This document shows positions 46,126-61,243 of a stretch of 64,000 nucleotides of DNA, piece after piece (within the stretch, counting starts at the first letter, position 1; the number at the start of each line of letters is the position of its first letter). This DNA comes from Polychytrium aggregatum. Taxonomy: Eukaryota; Chytridiomycota; Chytridiomycetes; Polychytriales. Location of the stretch: contig NW_026516265.1 in assembly GCF_025602895.1 (NCBI RefSeq), positions 124,001 through 188,000 on the forward strand, given 5' to 3'. The notes under the pieces are model-generated. The model made no database searches. It was given only the letters and a program-made list of their open reading frames with translations, and was not told the DNA's origin. The translations under genes were made by a program, and so were the position numbers.

Positions 46126-48258
46126 ATGACCTTGGACGAGGGCACAATTGTCAAGAAATTCGGCCTCTCGGCCCACAGCCCCGGAGGCCGCGAGACGATC
46201 GATCGTCTGCTCCACTACTGCCGCATATACGATCTGGATGCCGACACCCTGTGGACAAAGTGGGAGGCCTTTGTCATCAACGGAACCTTTGTCGACTCGA
46301 TCGGCGAGCAATATACTCCTGAATCACCCACAATCGAGCTGCTCGATCGGCTCCGAGACACCCTCTCGCGAGACCAGACACGCAAGCAGAACGAGCGAAT
46401 GAGTATCAACTCCAGTAGCTTTATGTCTGCCCGCAGGGCTGAGGCTCCAGCCGGCACTGGCCACCCCAAGCTCATCATGAGCGACGATCTTGACAGCATC
46501 ATCAGCCCAGATAGGCTGATGACTCCCAAGAAGGCCAAGATCACCCTCAGGGACCACTCTGGCAGAGCCACCTCCATCGGCTCGCCCACTTCGCAATACT
46601 CTGGCTCCTTCACCTCCCCAACCAAGCCCATCCGCATCACCTCTCCCACCAGCACATCCCTCCACTCGCCGTCCCGCAACTTGAACCGGGCCCGTTCCCC
46701 GACCCCGACCCCGACCCCGCTCACGCCTTCGACCCATGCTCAGCGCTTCGCCACTCGCACCAACCGGGGTCAGCGAGACGGCGCTGTATTCAACGATCAC
46801 ATCCCCTTCAAAGCCAGCATTCCCGACCAGCCGGTCCTCTGCAGCATCACACTTGCACCCAACCAACAAACAGACGGGTACCGGTTCATGTTTTCCAAGC
46901 TCGTCGACCAGGGCGGAATCATCAACGACCGCATCAACGACATGGCCGATCGCATCAAGGAGCGCAGGCTCGAGCAGCTCAGTGCCGACGACAGGGAGAA
47001 CTTCCAGGTCAGCCACCCCACGCAGCCTTCGCAGGAGCCCGTCTTTATCATCGGCCGGATCTGTTCCGAGAATGCAGCCGGCGTCGTGACCCAGGGCACG
47101 CTGTCGGCACCCGACTCGGAAGCCTCCCAGATTGAAACCCGATTCAAGGACGGTGGGATCGTCATTGAGGCTTCGCGGGAGCTCGGCAACGGCGCCCGTG
47201 TCCCGCTTGATTTCAGCGAGCTGCTCAAGACAGGCAAGGGTTATGAGTTCTTCCCTGGTCAGATCGTTGGTCTGGAAGGCATGAACGTATCGGGCCGCAA
47301 GCTGACGATCACCCAAATCCACAATCCACCCGCGCTGCCGGCCACGACCTGCTCGCTGGCCAATCTGGCGCGCATGTACCCCGCCGACAAGCCCACATCC
47401 AAGTACCCGCTGAACATTGTGATCGCCAGCGGGCCGTACACGCTCAACGACTCGCTCGAATTCGAGCCCCTGGAGGATCTCGTGCAAGCCATCGAGGAGC
47501 AGATGCCGGATGTGGTCCTGCTGCTGGGTCCGTTTGTCGACGACCGACATCCCATGATCGAGAACGGGAACACTGACCTGACCCCGGACGAGATCTTTGC
47601 CTCGCAAGTGTCGACCCGTATTCGCCGCATCGTCGAGGCCCCGCGCAAGGGCATTCGTGTTGTGATGGTGCCCTCGACGCACGACGCCTGCATCGAGTGG
47701 TGCGTGTTTCCCCAGCCGCCTCTCGGCTCGGGAGTCAGTGCAGCCGAGATTCACTACCGCCGCGCGGCACTCGATCTGCCCGAGTCGGTCCTGCTCTTCC
47801 CAAACCCGGTGCAATTCTCGATCAACGAAATCACCTTTGCGATCTCGACCTGCGACATCCTTTTGCACTTGTCCTCCGAGGAAGTCTCGCGGGTGGCCAG
47901 GGGACAGATCTCGGACCGTATGAGCCGGCTCTTTGGCCATGTGCTGACGCAGCGAAGCCTGTACCCTCTCCTGCCGCCCTCGCACAACGAAGGCATCAAC
48001 TATGCTCGAAGCTCGGAGCTGGAACTGCAGGCCCGACCGGACGTGATGATTCTGTCAAGCTTCCTGACACACACACAGAGAGTCGTCGACGGCTGCCTGT
48101 GCATCAACCCCTCGCTCGCCTGTCGCGGCCAGCAGGGAGGAACGTTCACACGGCTCACGATCTATCCCCTGGAGCTCGACAGTGCCGGAGCTGGCGAGGA
48201 TGTATTTGTGGAGAGCAGCGTCGCCATGCGAGCTCGAGCAGAGGTTATCCGGATCTAG
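46126..48258 (+). CDS. POLA2: DNA polymerase alpha subunit B
   Basis: Regulatory B subunit of the Pol alpha-primase complex. A single exon of 710 aa, the only long intronless housekeeping gene here. N-terminal helical domain (MTLDEGTIVKKFGLSAHSPG; LLHYCRIYDLDADTLWTKWE), Ser/Pro/Thr-rich linker (about 150-240), OB fold (VFIIGRICSENA; FFPGQIVGLEGMN), then the inactive phosphoesterase domain: LNIVIASGPYTLNDSLEFEP, VVLLLGPFVDDRHPMIENG, VVMVPSTHDACIEWCVFPQP, ILLFPNPVQFSINEITFAIS-like block, STCDILLHLSSEEVSR, VLTQRSLYPLLPP. These match eukaryotic POLA2/Pol12. Confidence 0.96.
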   Translation: MTLDEGTIVKKFGLSAHSPGGRETIDRLLHYCRIYDLDADTLWTKWEAFVINGTFVDSIGEQYTPESPTIELLDRLRDTLSRDQTRKQNERMSINSSSFMSARRAEAPAGTGHPKLIMSDDLDSIISPDRLMTPKKAKITLRDHSGRATSIGSPTSQYSGSFTSPTKPIRITSPTSTSLHSPSRNLNRARSPTPTPTPLTPSTHAQRFATRTNRGQRDGAVFNDHIPFKASIPDQPVLCSITLAPNQQTDGYRFMFSKLVDQGGIINDRINDMADRIKERRLEQLSADDRENFQVSHPTQPSQEPVFIIGRICSENAAGVVTQGTLSAPDSEASQIETRFKDGGIVIEASRELGNGARVPLDFSELLKTGKGYEFFPGQIVGLEGMNVSGRKLTITQIHNPPALPATTCSLANLARMYPADKPTSKYPLNIVIASGPYTLNDSLEFEPLEDLVQAIEEQMPDVVLLLGPFVDDRHPMIENGNTDLTPDEIFASQVSTRIRRIVEAPRKGIRVVMVPSTHDACIEWCVFPQPPLGSGVSAAEIHYRRAALDLPESVLLFPNPVQFSINEITFAISTCDILLHLSSEEVSRVARGQISDRMSRLFGHVLTQRSLYPLLPPSHNEGINYARSSELELQARPDVMILSSFLTHTQRVVDGCLCINPSLACRGQQGGTFTRLTIYPLELDSAGAGEDVFVESSVAMRARAEVIRI

Positions 48259-49010
48259 GCCCGACGAGGACTGGCCGCAATGGAGACTGGGCCACTGGGC
48301 CGGCCGGTGCGATCGACGCGGGCAAGAGTGTTGAGTGCTTCGGCCAGAGATCTGTTGTTGTCCCTGACGAAATGCAGCAAATCTACTTGGACGATCCCAA
48401 TGCGCCCACACCGTCCCTTCCCTTGTCCACGGGCGACCGAGCAGCACCGATGGGCAGTTTCCGCCTTGGTTTCATGCCCGGCCCGCCGCTCGGCCGAAGG
48501 GTGCACTCGCTGCTTGTTCTTCGTGGCCGATGGATGTGCTTTGTCACCTGCCCCCACCAGACCATCCCGGCTTGGTCTTGTCGTCCGTTGTGCCCAGGCT
48601 TGCATTTGGCTCAGGCACCCGCTCCCAGTGCTGTCAGCTGCGGGACATCAATGTCCATCGCGACGGCTGTCTCGATCGGCTCGCCGCACGTACGTCGTCG
48701 GCACACCAGTCTCGTCCAAGGCGGTCATCGGCCTCTCCCGCATCGGATCGCTCTCGCTCTCGCAGTGCCAGCCAGGGCCGTCTCGGTCGCGGTCGCCCCT
48801 TTCTCCTGTCCCCCCCCCCACTGGCGATCGCGCCGATCGCCGTCTTTGGCAGGAGCTCTTGCTGTGCACTGCCGCTCTGCTCTGCGTTCTTGCGCCTGCA
48901 TCTCGCCCTCTCCTCGAGACTCGCCCGAGCCTCCTTCCTCTGCCCTGCTGCCGGCCCTGCCTCCCTCCCATCCCCTTGCCTCTGTATCCAATCGATCTCC
49001 CATCTTCATC
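48259..49010. other. Intergenic, septin-like gene upstream
   Basis: An open frame runs through here into the septin-like gene but lacks domain similarity, so I take it as 5' UTR and promoter. C run at 48809-48818. No supported gene. Confidence 0.5.
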
Positions 49011-50603
49011 ATGGCCAGCTCCACCCGGGACACAAACCTGTACTATGTCGTGGCTCCGTACGTCCCGGCAGCCAACGACGAGCTCGCTGCATCGGTCGGC
49101 GACCGCATCACCATTCTCCACGACTACGGTGACGGGTGGGCCTTTTCAAACAACTGCAGCACAGGAAATGTCGGGCTCTTTCCCCGCATTTTCCTGTCCC
49201 TGAACCTGCCTCCGGGCGTCGAGGAGAAAAGTGTTCCTGTCCCGGTCGAGGCCGAAGGCAGCCTGAGCGAGCGCAAGGAGATTCCCGATGCCCCCTCCAA
49301 GCCCTCGCCGTCGCTGAACTATCCCTCGGGCCAGTCCAGCAGCGCCGCTCCGCCCCCTCCCCCGGATGTCTCCTCCAAGCCTGATGTCACAGCGACAGGC
49401 GTCTCCGCCGAGGCCACCTCTGCTGCAGATAAGCGCATCAGCAAGCTGCCCCCCAACCTGCCTCTGCCCACCCCTGAAGTCGTATCAGAGCCCGGTCCAA
49501 ACCGAGAGGCTCTGGCTCAGAAAGCCGACGAGTTCAAGAACGCAGTCTCCAAGCGGGTCCCCGAAAACATTGGATCGCTCCGGGTTGCCTTTGTCGGCGA
49601 CTCGGGCATTGGCAAGGTGAGCCTGTCCGGCTGGGTCGGCTCGCTGTCGAAGCGTATTGAGCAAGAGGGAGGGATAAGGGCGAGCAGCCACGGACACTGG
49701 GAGGATGGTCAATGGCTTGCCGCCACAACCACAGCGTCGCTGCCATACGCATCTCTTCCATACCCATCGCTCCGAGCCGATCTCCTCCATCGCCTGCTCG
49801 CTGATCTTTGTTGACTCTCGGCTCGTTTCGGGCCGACTCTAATCCGTTGCCGCTGCTTGCGCCAGACCTCGCTGATGACCAAGTTCTTGGCTCAAGAGGA
49901 CATCAAGATCCGCGACCCCCTGCCTCCTGCAGACGCCTCCATGTCAATCTGCGAGATCCGGGCATCTACCGTCGCAACCGACAACCTGCTGCTGAACGAG
50001 CTGCCCATGAACCTCACCTTCGTGGACACCCCTGGCTTTGGCGTTCAAACCGATGCCATGCATGTCATCCGGGCCATCAACGACTACTACATTGGCCAGT
50101 TCAAAAAGACCGACGCCATCTTCTCCAACAACATCCCTCCAGTCAACCTCATCCGCTTTGTTCGTGGCAACACCGGGGCCCATAGCCACATTGTCGTGAC
50201 CGTCTATGCCATTCTGCACCGCCTGACCAACGTCGACCTGGTCTATATGAGGAACATTGCGCACCTCTGCAACCTGGTCCCCGTGCTGATCAAGTCCGAC
50301 TCGCTGACAAGCAAGGCCGTCTTTGATCTCAAAAAGTCGATCCTGGCCGCGCTGAAGAAGGAGGGTATCAAGATGTACAACTTTGGCTTTACCGACGACG
50401 AGCTGCAGTTCTGTGCAGAGAACCACATCAGCCATGTGCCTCCGTTTGCGGTGTCGTCCGATGTCGAGGATGGCCCGCAGCTGGGATCCGAGAACGAGTT
50501 CGATACGCTCTATCGCCACATTCTCCACATCCACATCGACACCCTTCGATACGAAGCCGCCGCCAAGTTTGCCCAGTGGCGCGAGGCCACGTCCAAAGCC
50601 TAG
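49011..50603 (+). CDS. SH3-septin-like GTPase fusion
   Basis: Exons 49011-49616 and 49866-50603 give 447 aa. Residues about 10-65 form an SH3 domain (YYVVAPYVPAANDELAASVG, RITILHDYGDGWAFSNN, VGLFPRIFLS: the ALYDY, WxxxxN and GxFP positions are recognisable). A Pro/Ser linker follows, then a septin-type G domain split at the P-loop: VAFVGDSGIGK / TSLMTKFL, switch II LTFVDTPGFGVQTDA, VNLIRFVRGNTGAHSHIVVT, VDLVYMRNIAHLCNLVPVLI then KSDSLT as the G4. There is no C-terminal coiled coil and only partial septin-unique element similarity. Septins form filaments; a fused N-terminal SH3 is not standard. Start at the ATG just before the SH3. Confidence 0.8.
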
Positions 50604-51287
50604 AGCGAGTGAGTGCGCACGGCTGCTTCCGGTTCGGTTTAGTTCGGCGCGGCTCGGTTTAGTTTGGTTCGGTCTGGGGTCTCTTGCTCGTCCTGGCCGG
50701 CAGCAGTAGTGGTCGCCTGGAGTTTGATGCTATCACTTGTGGGGCTGACTAGAATGTGTGCATACGCTATATGCACGGATGCTCTGTATACGGATACTCT
50801 GTGCATGGATGCTATAGGCGCATTCGCTCCTCTTCCTTTCCATTTTCTTTTAACCCGGTTCTCTCAAGCGCCTCCTCTTCTCCTTCCATTGCATCCTCAT
50901 GCCACAGTCATCTGCTGTTGACGCCGTTGACGCTGTTGAATCCTTTCCTTGCCCGACCGCCTGCGTAGCGACTCGGGGTCTTTGTCCTCATGCTGGTTTC
51001 TGAACTCTGAACAGGGGTTCACGATCAATAAAATCGAGATAATCCTGGTTCAATAGCAGGACGCGTGGTCTTGTGGGTCGACGGCAGCCGGGGGAGATGG
51101 GCGCTGGGAGATGGAAGATGGAGGATGGAAGATGGAGGATGGAGGATGGAAGGTCGAGGGGCGCAAGGCAGAAAGGGAGCCGCTGCCATGTTCCGGGCCA
51201 ACGAGCGACGGAGACTTGTGTCCGCTCTTGCTGCGATCGCTCCGCCCAGACCCAGACCCAGACCTAGGCTCCAGTTCCGCCGACACC
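50604..51287. other. Intergenic with poly(A) signal and GA-rich repeat
   Basis: CGGTTTAGTTCGGCGCGGCT-like triplet near 50635; AATAAA at 51027-51032; GATGGAAGATGGAGGATGGA and related purine repeat at 51108-51150, just upstream of MTHFS. No gene supported. Confidence 0.55.
51027..51032 (+). terminator. Polyadenylation signal after the septin-like gene
   Basis: AATAAA 424 bp after the septin-like stop; the distance is long, so a nearer variant signal is possible. Confidence 0.3.
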
Positions 51288-52812
51288 ATGTCCGCCCTCA
51301 AGCAGATGAAGGTCGCTCTCAGAAAGGAGTGGAAGAACGTCGTGCCGACCCTCTCCGATGCCGCCGTTGCGGAGGAATGTAAGAGTCTTCCGCTCTGGAT
51401 CTGCAAGCGGCGATTCGTTATTGTGTTGCCCTGGCTCCTGGCTGAGCGGGCTGCTGCTTGGAGACAACTCTCCGGCGACAGAAACGGAGACTAACCGCAT
51501 TCGCACCATATCACCCTTCGATGTCGTCCTGTCCTTTGGATGGGCTTGATCGCAAATGGGCGTCTGTGAAGCCGCCAAGGTCGCTGCCCGACTATGGATG
51601 CTCCCGCAGTATCGCCGGGCGCAGAACGTGTGTGTCTATATCAGCATGAAGGGCGAGATCTCGACCCAGGGAATCATCGAGGCGCTCTTTGCTGAAGGTG
51701 AGAGGCGAGCCCGGGCGTTCAGTCGATGTATTCGGCTGGCAATACCCGCACCGACCACGGCGACGATGCTCACCGGCGATGTGGGCTTTGAACTGACCGC
51801 AGGCAAGAACTGCTACATTCCGAGATGGCACGGCGACGTCATGGTAAAATCGACACTCGCTGCTCTATGCCAGCCTGCCTGTCTGCCTGTCTAGGCGGAA
51901 TCGGATTTGCGACTGGATGGTCTGTTGGCGATATGCGGTGGCAATCGGCACGGCGAGCAACAAGATGACCAACACTCACCCTCTGACACCCAGGACATGG
52001 TCAAGCTCAAATCCCTCGAGGACTATCGCAGCCTCCCACTCAACCGATGGAATATTCCCGAGCCCGACCACAGCGAAGTTCGGGAGAACGGTAGGCACAT
52101 CTGCCCTTGAATTCCAGCAATCCCCACCCGGCTCTGACTGAATGCATGCTCGGAATCATGTAGCTCTGGAAGCCAACGGCCTTGATCTGATCATCATGCC
52201 GGGTAGGTGCTGTCACCGGGATGCTTGCGGCGAGTGCCGAGCCAAGCGCTTGGCCAGTGCTCTTGCGAAGGACGACTTGCATTAATAGTATCTACTTGCT
52301 GGATTGCTGGACTGCTGGACTGCTCTGGGTCGACATTGCAGGGGTTTACTTTGACAAGGAGGGATGGCGACTGGGTCATGGCAAAGGGTAAGTGCATCTG
52401 CCCCCCCCCTTATACCTCCACCATGCTTCCAGTATCATCCGTGACCTCTCCGACCTGCTTTCAGCGCCGGCTCGTCCACAGCCATGCCGATTCCTGTGCA
52501 CTTGTCCTTCTTGGTCTGTGGATTGATCGTCGATGCCTGTGTCTTTCCCACACCCAGTTACTACGACCGCTATCTCGACACCTGCGAGGCGTTTGCCCGC
52601 AGTCGCAGCATCGAAAAGCCATTCACCGGTGAGCACTCCCGCACTCCCGTATGCACTACCCACCCCCGTCGCAGCGTCTCACTCCTGCATCCGTCTTCCC
52701 AGTGGCCCTTGCGCTCTCGGCCCAGATCCTGGCGACAGGAACTGTGCCCCGCGACACGCACGACCGCAAGCCCGACCTGGTTCTCGCTCCTGATGTCGAG
52801 CTTGGGCAGTGA
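51288..52812 (+). CDS. MTHFS: 5-formyltetrahydrofolate cyclo-ligase
   Basis: ATP-dependent conversion of 5-formyl-THF to 5,10-methenyl-THF. Eight exons close in phase: 51288-51378, 51572-51697, 51803-51843, 51994-52090, 52164-52202, 52342-52387, 52558-52628, 52703-52812; 206 aa (human 203). Diagnostic blocks: NVCVYISMKGEISTQGII, KNCYIPRWHGDVMDMVKLKS, LPLNRWNIPEPDHSEVRE, GLDLIIMPGVYFDKEGWRLG, HGKGYYDRYLD (nucleotide-binding GxGKGYYDRY), ILATGTVPRDTHDRKPDLVL. Five exons are under 100 nt, so raw open frames hide the gene. Confidence 0.95.
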
Positions 52813-53156
52813 GCAGACGAAGCAGGATCTGAGCCCGCCTCACCTGTCCGCTGCGATCTGCTGATCCAGGCGCCGCTGAGTGTTGCTGCCTGCGTTCGTG
52901 GGAGAGCTGCTTCCATCCGCCCACTCTCTCGGCTGTTCTGGTCTTGGTCGGCGTGGGGTGTGTCGCACGTGAGCGTTTTTCTTTCTGCCCTGGCACTGAA
53001 ATACACCGCCGATCGCCCCAGACGAAACACCGTCTCCGCTGCCATCATCACCGACGCCATATCCGACACCGACACAGCCATCGCTATCTTCATCGCCATT
53101 GCTGCTGCCGTCGCTACCGCCCGCCACCACACCTCCCTGAGATACCTGTCGACGCC
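52813..53156. other. Intergenic, ELP3 promoter
   Basis: ACCGACACAGCCATCGCTAT-like GCC/ATC-rich repeat at 53035-53110. No gene supported. Confidence 0.5.
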
Positions 53157-56724
<3,568 letters not shown>

Positions 56725-57225
56725 GCCGGCCGGACGCCATGCGCCATCGCCCACGCTGCCCCTGCCGGAGCGGGCGGGCGGCCAACAGAGATCTCTCCCC
56801 AAATCGCCGCTTGCCCAGTGGCGCAACACATTGAGGATCAGATGTGCCGAAGCGAGGCCGCAACGACGACGGCGACGACGAGAGACGGACAGGGCGAGTC
56901 CCAGGACAGCCAGCGGCCTTGCGAGGCAACGAGCGCAGGTTGCAGGTTGCAGGTCGCAGGTCGCAGGTCACAGGTTGCAGCAGGGACCAGGGATAGCACC
57001 GATTCGGCCGCAGTCCTAACGCCTGGCCACAGCTCTGGGCCAGCTTGCTGCGACATTGAGGGGTGATGGCCGGCCGTGGGAACCGCTCTGCTGGTCGCGT
57101 CCGCATCCATGCCCAGCGACGCGGAAGAGACTGCCCGGGCACGCTGGGGAATGGCGGCGAGCCACGTCGGAGACTGCGGGCGCAGCCGCAGCAGCGACTG
57201 CGATTTGAAATGGCTGCGGCTGCAG

Positions 57226-57260
<35 letters not shown>

Positions 57261-57676
57261 CGAAGGGGAAATAAGGTGCTGAAGGACATCAAGCGAGCAA
57301 GAGCAGCAAGCGAGGAGAGGGGGCACCGAGACCGCACCAAATCAGCACCAAATCAGCACCGAGACCGCACCGAGGCCGCACCGAGACCGCCGGCTCAATC
57401 GCAGCCACGGCACTGACACACACACACCCGCGGTCCCACGCCCCAAGGGCCTGTCCTTGTGCCGCGCGGTGCGAGGGCGGCTCTCCGGGAAAACTTTTCC
57501 GGCGGGCTTGGCAGCGATACAGTCCCCGGCGGGGTATTTGAGCCCGGGCATCGGTCTGCTCTGACTTGATCAGCACCGCCCTGTCGTCCATCCGACATCG
57601 CCTGGGTTACCATTCGGCTCTCCCCGCCATCCTGCCATCGCCGCTCCCGCTCCCGCCCCCTGAACCAACCACCGCC
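56725..57676. other. Intergenic, MFS gene upstream
   Basis: Contains a (TTG)n run at 57227-57259, a tandem GCAGGTTGCAGGTCGCAGGT at 56937-56980, and CAAATCAGCACCAAATCAGC followed by GACCGCACCGA units at 57330-57395. No gene supported; probably the transporter promoter. Confidence 0.55.
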
Positions 57677-60286
57677 ATGTCGGCCAGCGAACAAGCCACC
57701 GCCGTCGAGGTGACCGAAAAGGACCTGGACAACCACGAAGAGCACCACGAGAAGAAGGGCGATGAACTGCCCCATGCCTCCCGGCTCACCCGGCTCGAGT
57801 TCCTGCTTGTTTTCGTGAGGTAATGTCTCGCTCGTGACGACTCCCTTGCATTGGCTGCACTGCACCAACGCTGCACCTGCAATTCGCCTGCAATTCGCCT
57901 GCAATTCGCCTGCAGTTCGCCTCCGTCCAGCCCGGCATGCCCTTCCACTCTCCACCCTCAACCACCACCACTGGCATCCACTCATCCCCCGCTGGCCTTT
58001 CGTTGTCCTCTGCAGCTTGGCCTTTGCTGTCTTCCTCGCCGCCCTCGATCAGACCATCATTGCCGTCGCTCTCGGCCAGGTCGTCAAGGAATTCTCTGCT
58101 CTCGACAAGGTCTCCTGGATTGGAACGGCCTTCCTGCTCACGGCGGTAAGTCTCCATGTTGCGGACGGCAGGCCCAATCAGCCGCAATTCAATTCACTCC
58201 TGGCTCATCGTTGCTCTGTGATTGTCCCCCAGACCGCGTTCATTCCCAGTTACGGCAAACTCGCGGATATCTTTGGCCGCAAGTCTGTCTTCCTGGTCGC
58301 CATCGTCACCTTCGAAATCGGCTCGCTGCTCTGTGCGCTGAGTAACAGCATGATCATGCTCATTATCAGTCGCGCCGTCGCCGGTCTCGGTGCTGCCGGT
58401 ATCTTCTCGCTTGTGATTGTCATCATCAGTGACCTTACCACCGTTCGCGAGCGCCCTACCTATCAAGGGTATGTTCAACTGTCTGCCTGCATGCTGCTCC
58501 CGCCCTTTGCACCGCCAGTGCGTGCGCGCTTGCCTGCATGTATGTCCCACGCCGCTTGGCAGTGTCTCGCCTTCCTCCCTAATCCGATCGCTCATCATGT
58601 CTGCGTTTCTGCCGTCACAGCGTTATCGGTGCTGTCTTTGGCCTCGCCTCCGTCGCCGGTCCGCTCCTGGGTGGTGTCTTTGTCGATCACCTGAGCTGGA
58701 GATGGTGCTTCTGGATCAACCTCCCCATCGGCGCCGTCACTATCGTCGTCGTGACCTTCTTCCTCAAGTACCCCCGCCGCGACGTCTCAATCAAGGAGCA
58801 GCTGAAGCACCTCGACCTTGTCGGAACCATCCTCCTGATCGGCGCTGTCACCACCCTCCTGGTTCCCATCCAGAACGGCGGCACCGCCGACTTCCCCTGG
58901 AACAGCGCCTTGGTCATCTCGCTGTTTGTCGTCGGCGCCATCTTTGTCGTGCTCTTTGTGATCTGGGAAGCCAAGTATGCTCGCGACCCCGTCATCCCGT
59001 TTTCGCTCTTCAAGAACCGCTGGGTGCTCGCCATCTTCGCGAACGCCTTCTTCTTTGGCATGTCGTTCTTCATCGTGCTCTTCTACTCGCCTCTGTACTT
59101 CCAAGTCGTCAATGGTGGTAAGTATCCAGACTACCCGTGCTGGCTGTGGTAGTGGTAGTGGCAGAGGCTGTGGTAGTGGTAGTGGTAGTGGTAGTGGTAG
59201 TGGTAGTGGTAGTGGTAGTGGTAGTGGTAGTCTAGACTGGGCTTGGTGTCTATGCAGGACATGCGTCGATCCTGCCATTTGCGCTGACCCCGACCGTCTC
59301 TCTGCGTCTCCGTGCCTTCAGAAACCGCCACCCAATCCGGTGTCAGCACCATCCCTCTCGTCCTCGGCATCTCTGTCCTCGCCGTCCTGAGTGGTGTTTT
59401 CATCACCGTGACTGGCCACTACATGCCCCTGGTGACTGTTGGCTCCATCCTGATCAGTAAGTCTCTTTCGCTGGTGTGTTTGGCTTGCCTTAGCATGGCT
59501 TGCCTTAGCTTGGCTTGCTCCATGGACTCTCCTCAACATCGATGGCTTGCAAGCCTCCACAGTGCCAGCATAGGGACCTAACGGATCCTGTCTTTCTTTC
59601 AGTGACTGCCTCTGGACTGATCTCAACCCTTGACGAGAACTCGACTCGTGCTATGCAGATCGGATACCTCTTCCTGGCCGGCGCCGGCAGCGGTCTGGTC
59701 GTCCAGACCCTCCTCATCGGTGCACAGAGCGCAGTTGATGCCGAAGATGTCTCTGTCGTCACCGCCAACACCAACTTCTGGCAAACCATCGGCACCGTCC
59801 TCGGCCTCGCCAGTGAGTGTCCCTCCGTGGCATCAACTCTGCTCGTCGCCGTTGCTCTTTCCTCCCCCGGGGCGTATTTTGCAATCTGGTTGTGTCGGTT
59901 GGATCACTCTCTTCGGACATTGGTCGCGAATGGCGTGTCGTTCTGGTGTTGCATGGCTGACCATCGACATCTTCTTCCGCCCCTTAGTCGTTTCCTCGGT
60001 CTTCAACAACAAGCTCTCTACCAACCTCGCCGAGGCCCTCCAACAGATCCCTCCGGCTGACTTCCCTCCCAACTTCAACCCGGCTCTCCTCGGCGGCGAC
60101 CCCAGCAGCATCCACTCGCTGCCTCCTGCTCTCCAGGGCCCCGTCATCCACGCTTTTGTCAAGAGCTTGTCGCTGATGTTCATCTGCGTCATCCCCTTTG
60201 CCGCCTGCCTGTTCATTGCCTCGTGGTTCATCAAGAAGACGCCGCTGCCCAAGGAGGCACGCAACGCCGCCCCCGCTATGGCTTAA
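57677..60286 (+). CDS. MFS drug:H+ antiporter, DHA2 (14-TMS) type
   Basis: Plasma-membrane or vacuolar efflux pump. Seven exons close in phase: 57677-57819, 58016-58145, 58233-58468, 58621-59117, 59322-59456, 59603-59812, 59988-60286; 549 aa. Motif D1 in TM1 ([20 protein letters not shown]), motif A in the TM2-3 loop ([14 protein letters not shown]), motif C-like [20 protein letters not shown] in TM5, [15 protein letters not shown] in TM6; a two-segment insertion between the halves gives the 14-TM layout. The C-terminus is short and cytosolic. Substrate not predictable; fungal DHA2 members export drugs, siderophores or basic amino acids. Confidence 0.93.
59141..59232. repeat. (GTAGTG)n hexamer microsatellite in an MFS intron
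   Basis: About 11 units of GGTAGT with a few variants, between exons 4 and 5 of the MFS gene; it makes Ser-Gly and Tyr-His shadow frames. Confidence 0.9.
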
Positions 60287-60599
60287 GCGAGTACCCACGA
60301 CCTCCTCGTCGCTGGTGCCTTTCGCACTCCTTGGCTCCAGCTCGTTGTCTTGGATCCGTCAAATCTCCCTCGATACAGCTTGCTGGTGCTGCCCAGCCGG
60401 AACATTATTATTTCCACTTCTATCCTCCTATCATGGCATCCCTCGGATGATATTTCTGATTGCTCATTTATATTCACCAGGGCGGGAGTTACCTTCTTTG
60501 TCTGCCCGCCCTGTCTATGCTTTAATATCCTTCAACAAAAGCCACAACCCTTTTACTTGCACCAGGGCATCTGTTATGGCCCAAATCCTGTGTTGTTTA
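60287..60599. other. MFS 3' flank
   Basis: No gene; 3' UTR-like sequence up to the TA target site of the short Fanzor element. Confidence 0.5.
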
Positions 60600-61243
60600 C
60601 AGCGTTTCCAGAATGAAATGGGACACCCCCCCCCGTTTTTAACCAGGATAGTGATTTTTCTGGAACCTGAATACACCCACCATATCATCGCATTCATAGC
60701 TATTCAGTATGTCCAAGGAGACCGAAGTGGTGATTGCCTTTGGGAATGCCTCCTGGAAGCAAGGGAAGGGATACGCATCCAGTCCCAGGAGACTCAGGTT
60801 TGCCAAGTACTTTGAGCAGTTCCACCACCACCAGAGACGACCACCAGACCGATCCGTCTCCAAGATCCATGTGTGCTCGGTGAACGAGTTCAACACGTCC
60901 CAGGTGTGCTCACATTGCCGGGAATTCAAGCGACTTGAGTCACCCGAGCATCTTGATATCGAGAAACCACACTTTGTCCGGAGCTGTGCAAGCTGCCATA
61001 CGCTGTGGGATCGAGACATCAATGCAGCCAGGAACATGATCTCGGTATGCCAGTCGATCATCGCCACAGGAGATCGACCGGGTGTATTCAAGACCATGCT
61101 TCCCAAACCAACCAAAACCACTCGATTGCCAACCAGGACGGGAAACAATCGCACGGCTTGTTCACTGGGGCCTACAGTCAGCCAGCAGGGTTCAGATATC
61201 TGAAGCCAGAAAGGAACTGTCCCGTTTCTTTCTGGACCGGCTG
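60600..61243 (+). mobile_element. Short deleted Fanzor-transposon copy with TIRs and TA flanks
   Basis: A 644-bp element. The left end CAGCGTTTCCAGAATGAAAT and the right end, reverse complement CAGCCGGTCCAGAAAGAAAC, pair over about 27 bp; TA at 60598-60599 and 61244-61245. The 5' leader resembles that of the relic at 39.0 kb (ACCTGAATACACCCACC), then jumps straight into the RuvC part of Fanzor, so the transposase and Fanzor N-terminal half are absent. Non-autonomous, MITE-like derivative. A C run (CCCCCCCCCC) lies at 60626-60635. Confidence 0.85.
60709..61203 (+). pseudogene. Fanzor C-terminal fragment (RuvC-II/III and zinc finger)
   Basis: 164-codon open frame starting MSKETEVVIAFGNASWKQGK and matching the last third of the Fanzor at 7623-9995 (about two thirds identical by eye). 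Keeps NEFNTSQVC (catalytic Glu), CSHC with CASC zinc ligands, WDRDINAARNM (catalytic Asp), but lacks the RuvC-I WIGIDPG block and the N-terminal half, so it cannot cut alone. The C-terminal tail differs from the long copy. No stop breaks the frame, so the fragment could be translated if transcribed. Confidence 0.85.

Noticed and set aside
47697-49010. Upstream extension of the septin-like frame through the POLA2 end
   Set aside because: The frame is open by chance in GC-rich DNA; family similarity starts at the ATG 49011.
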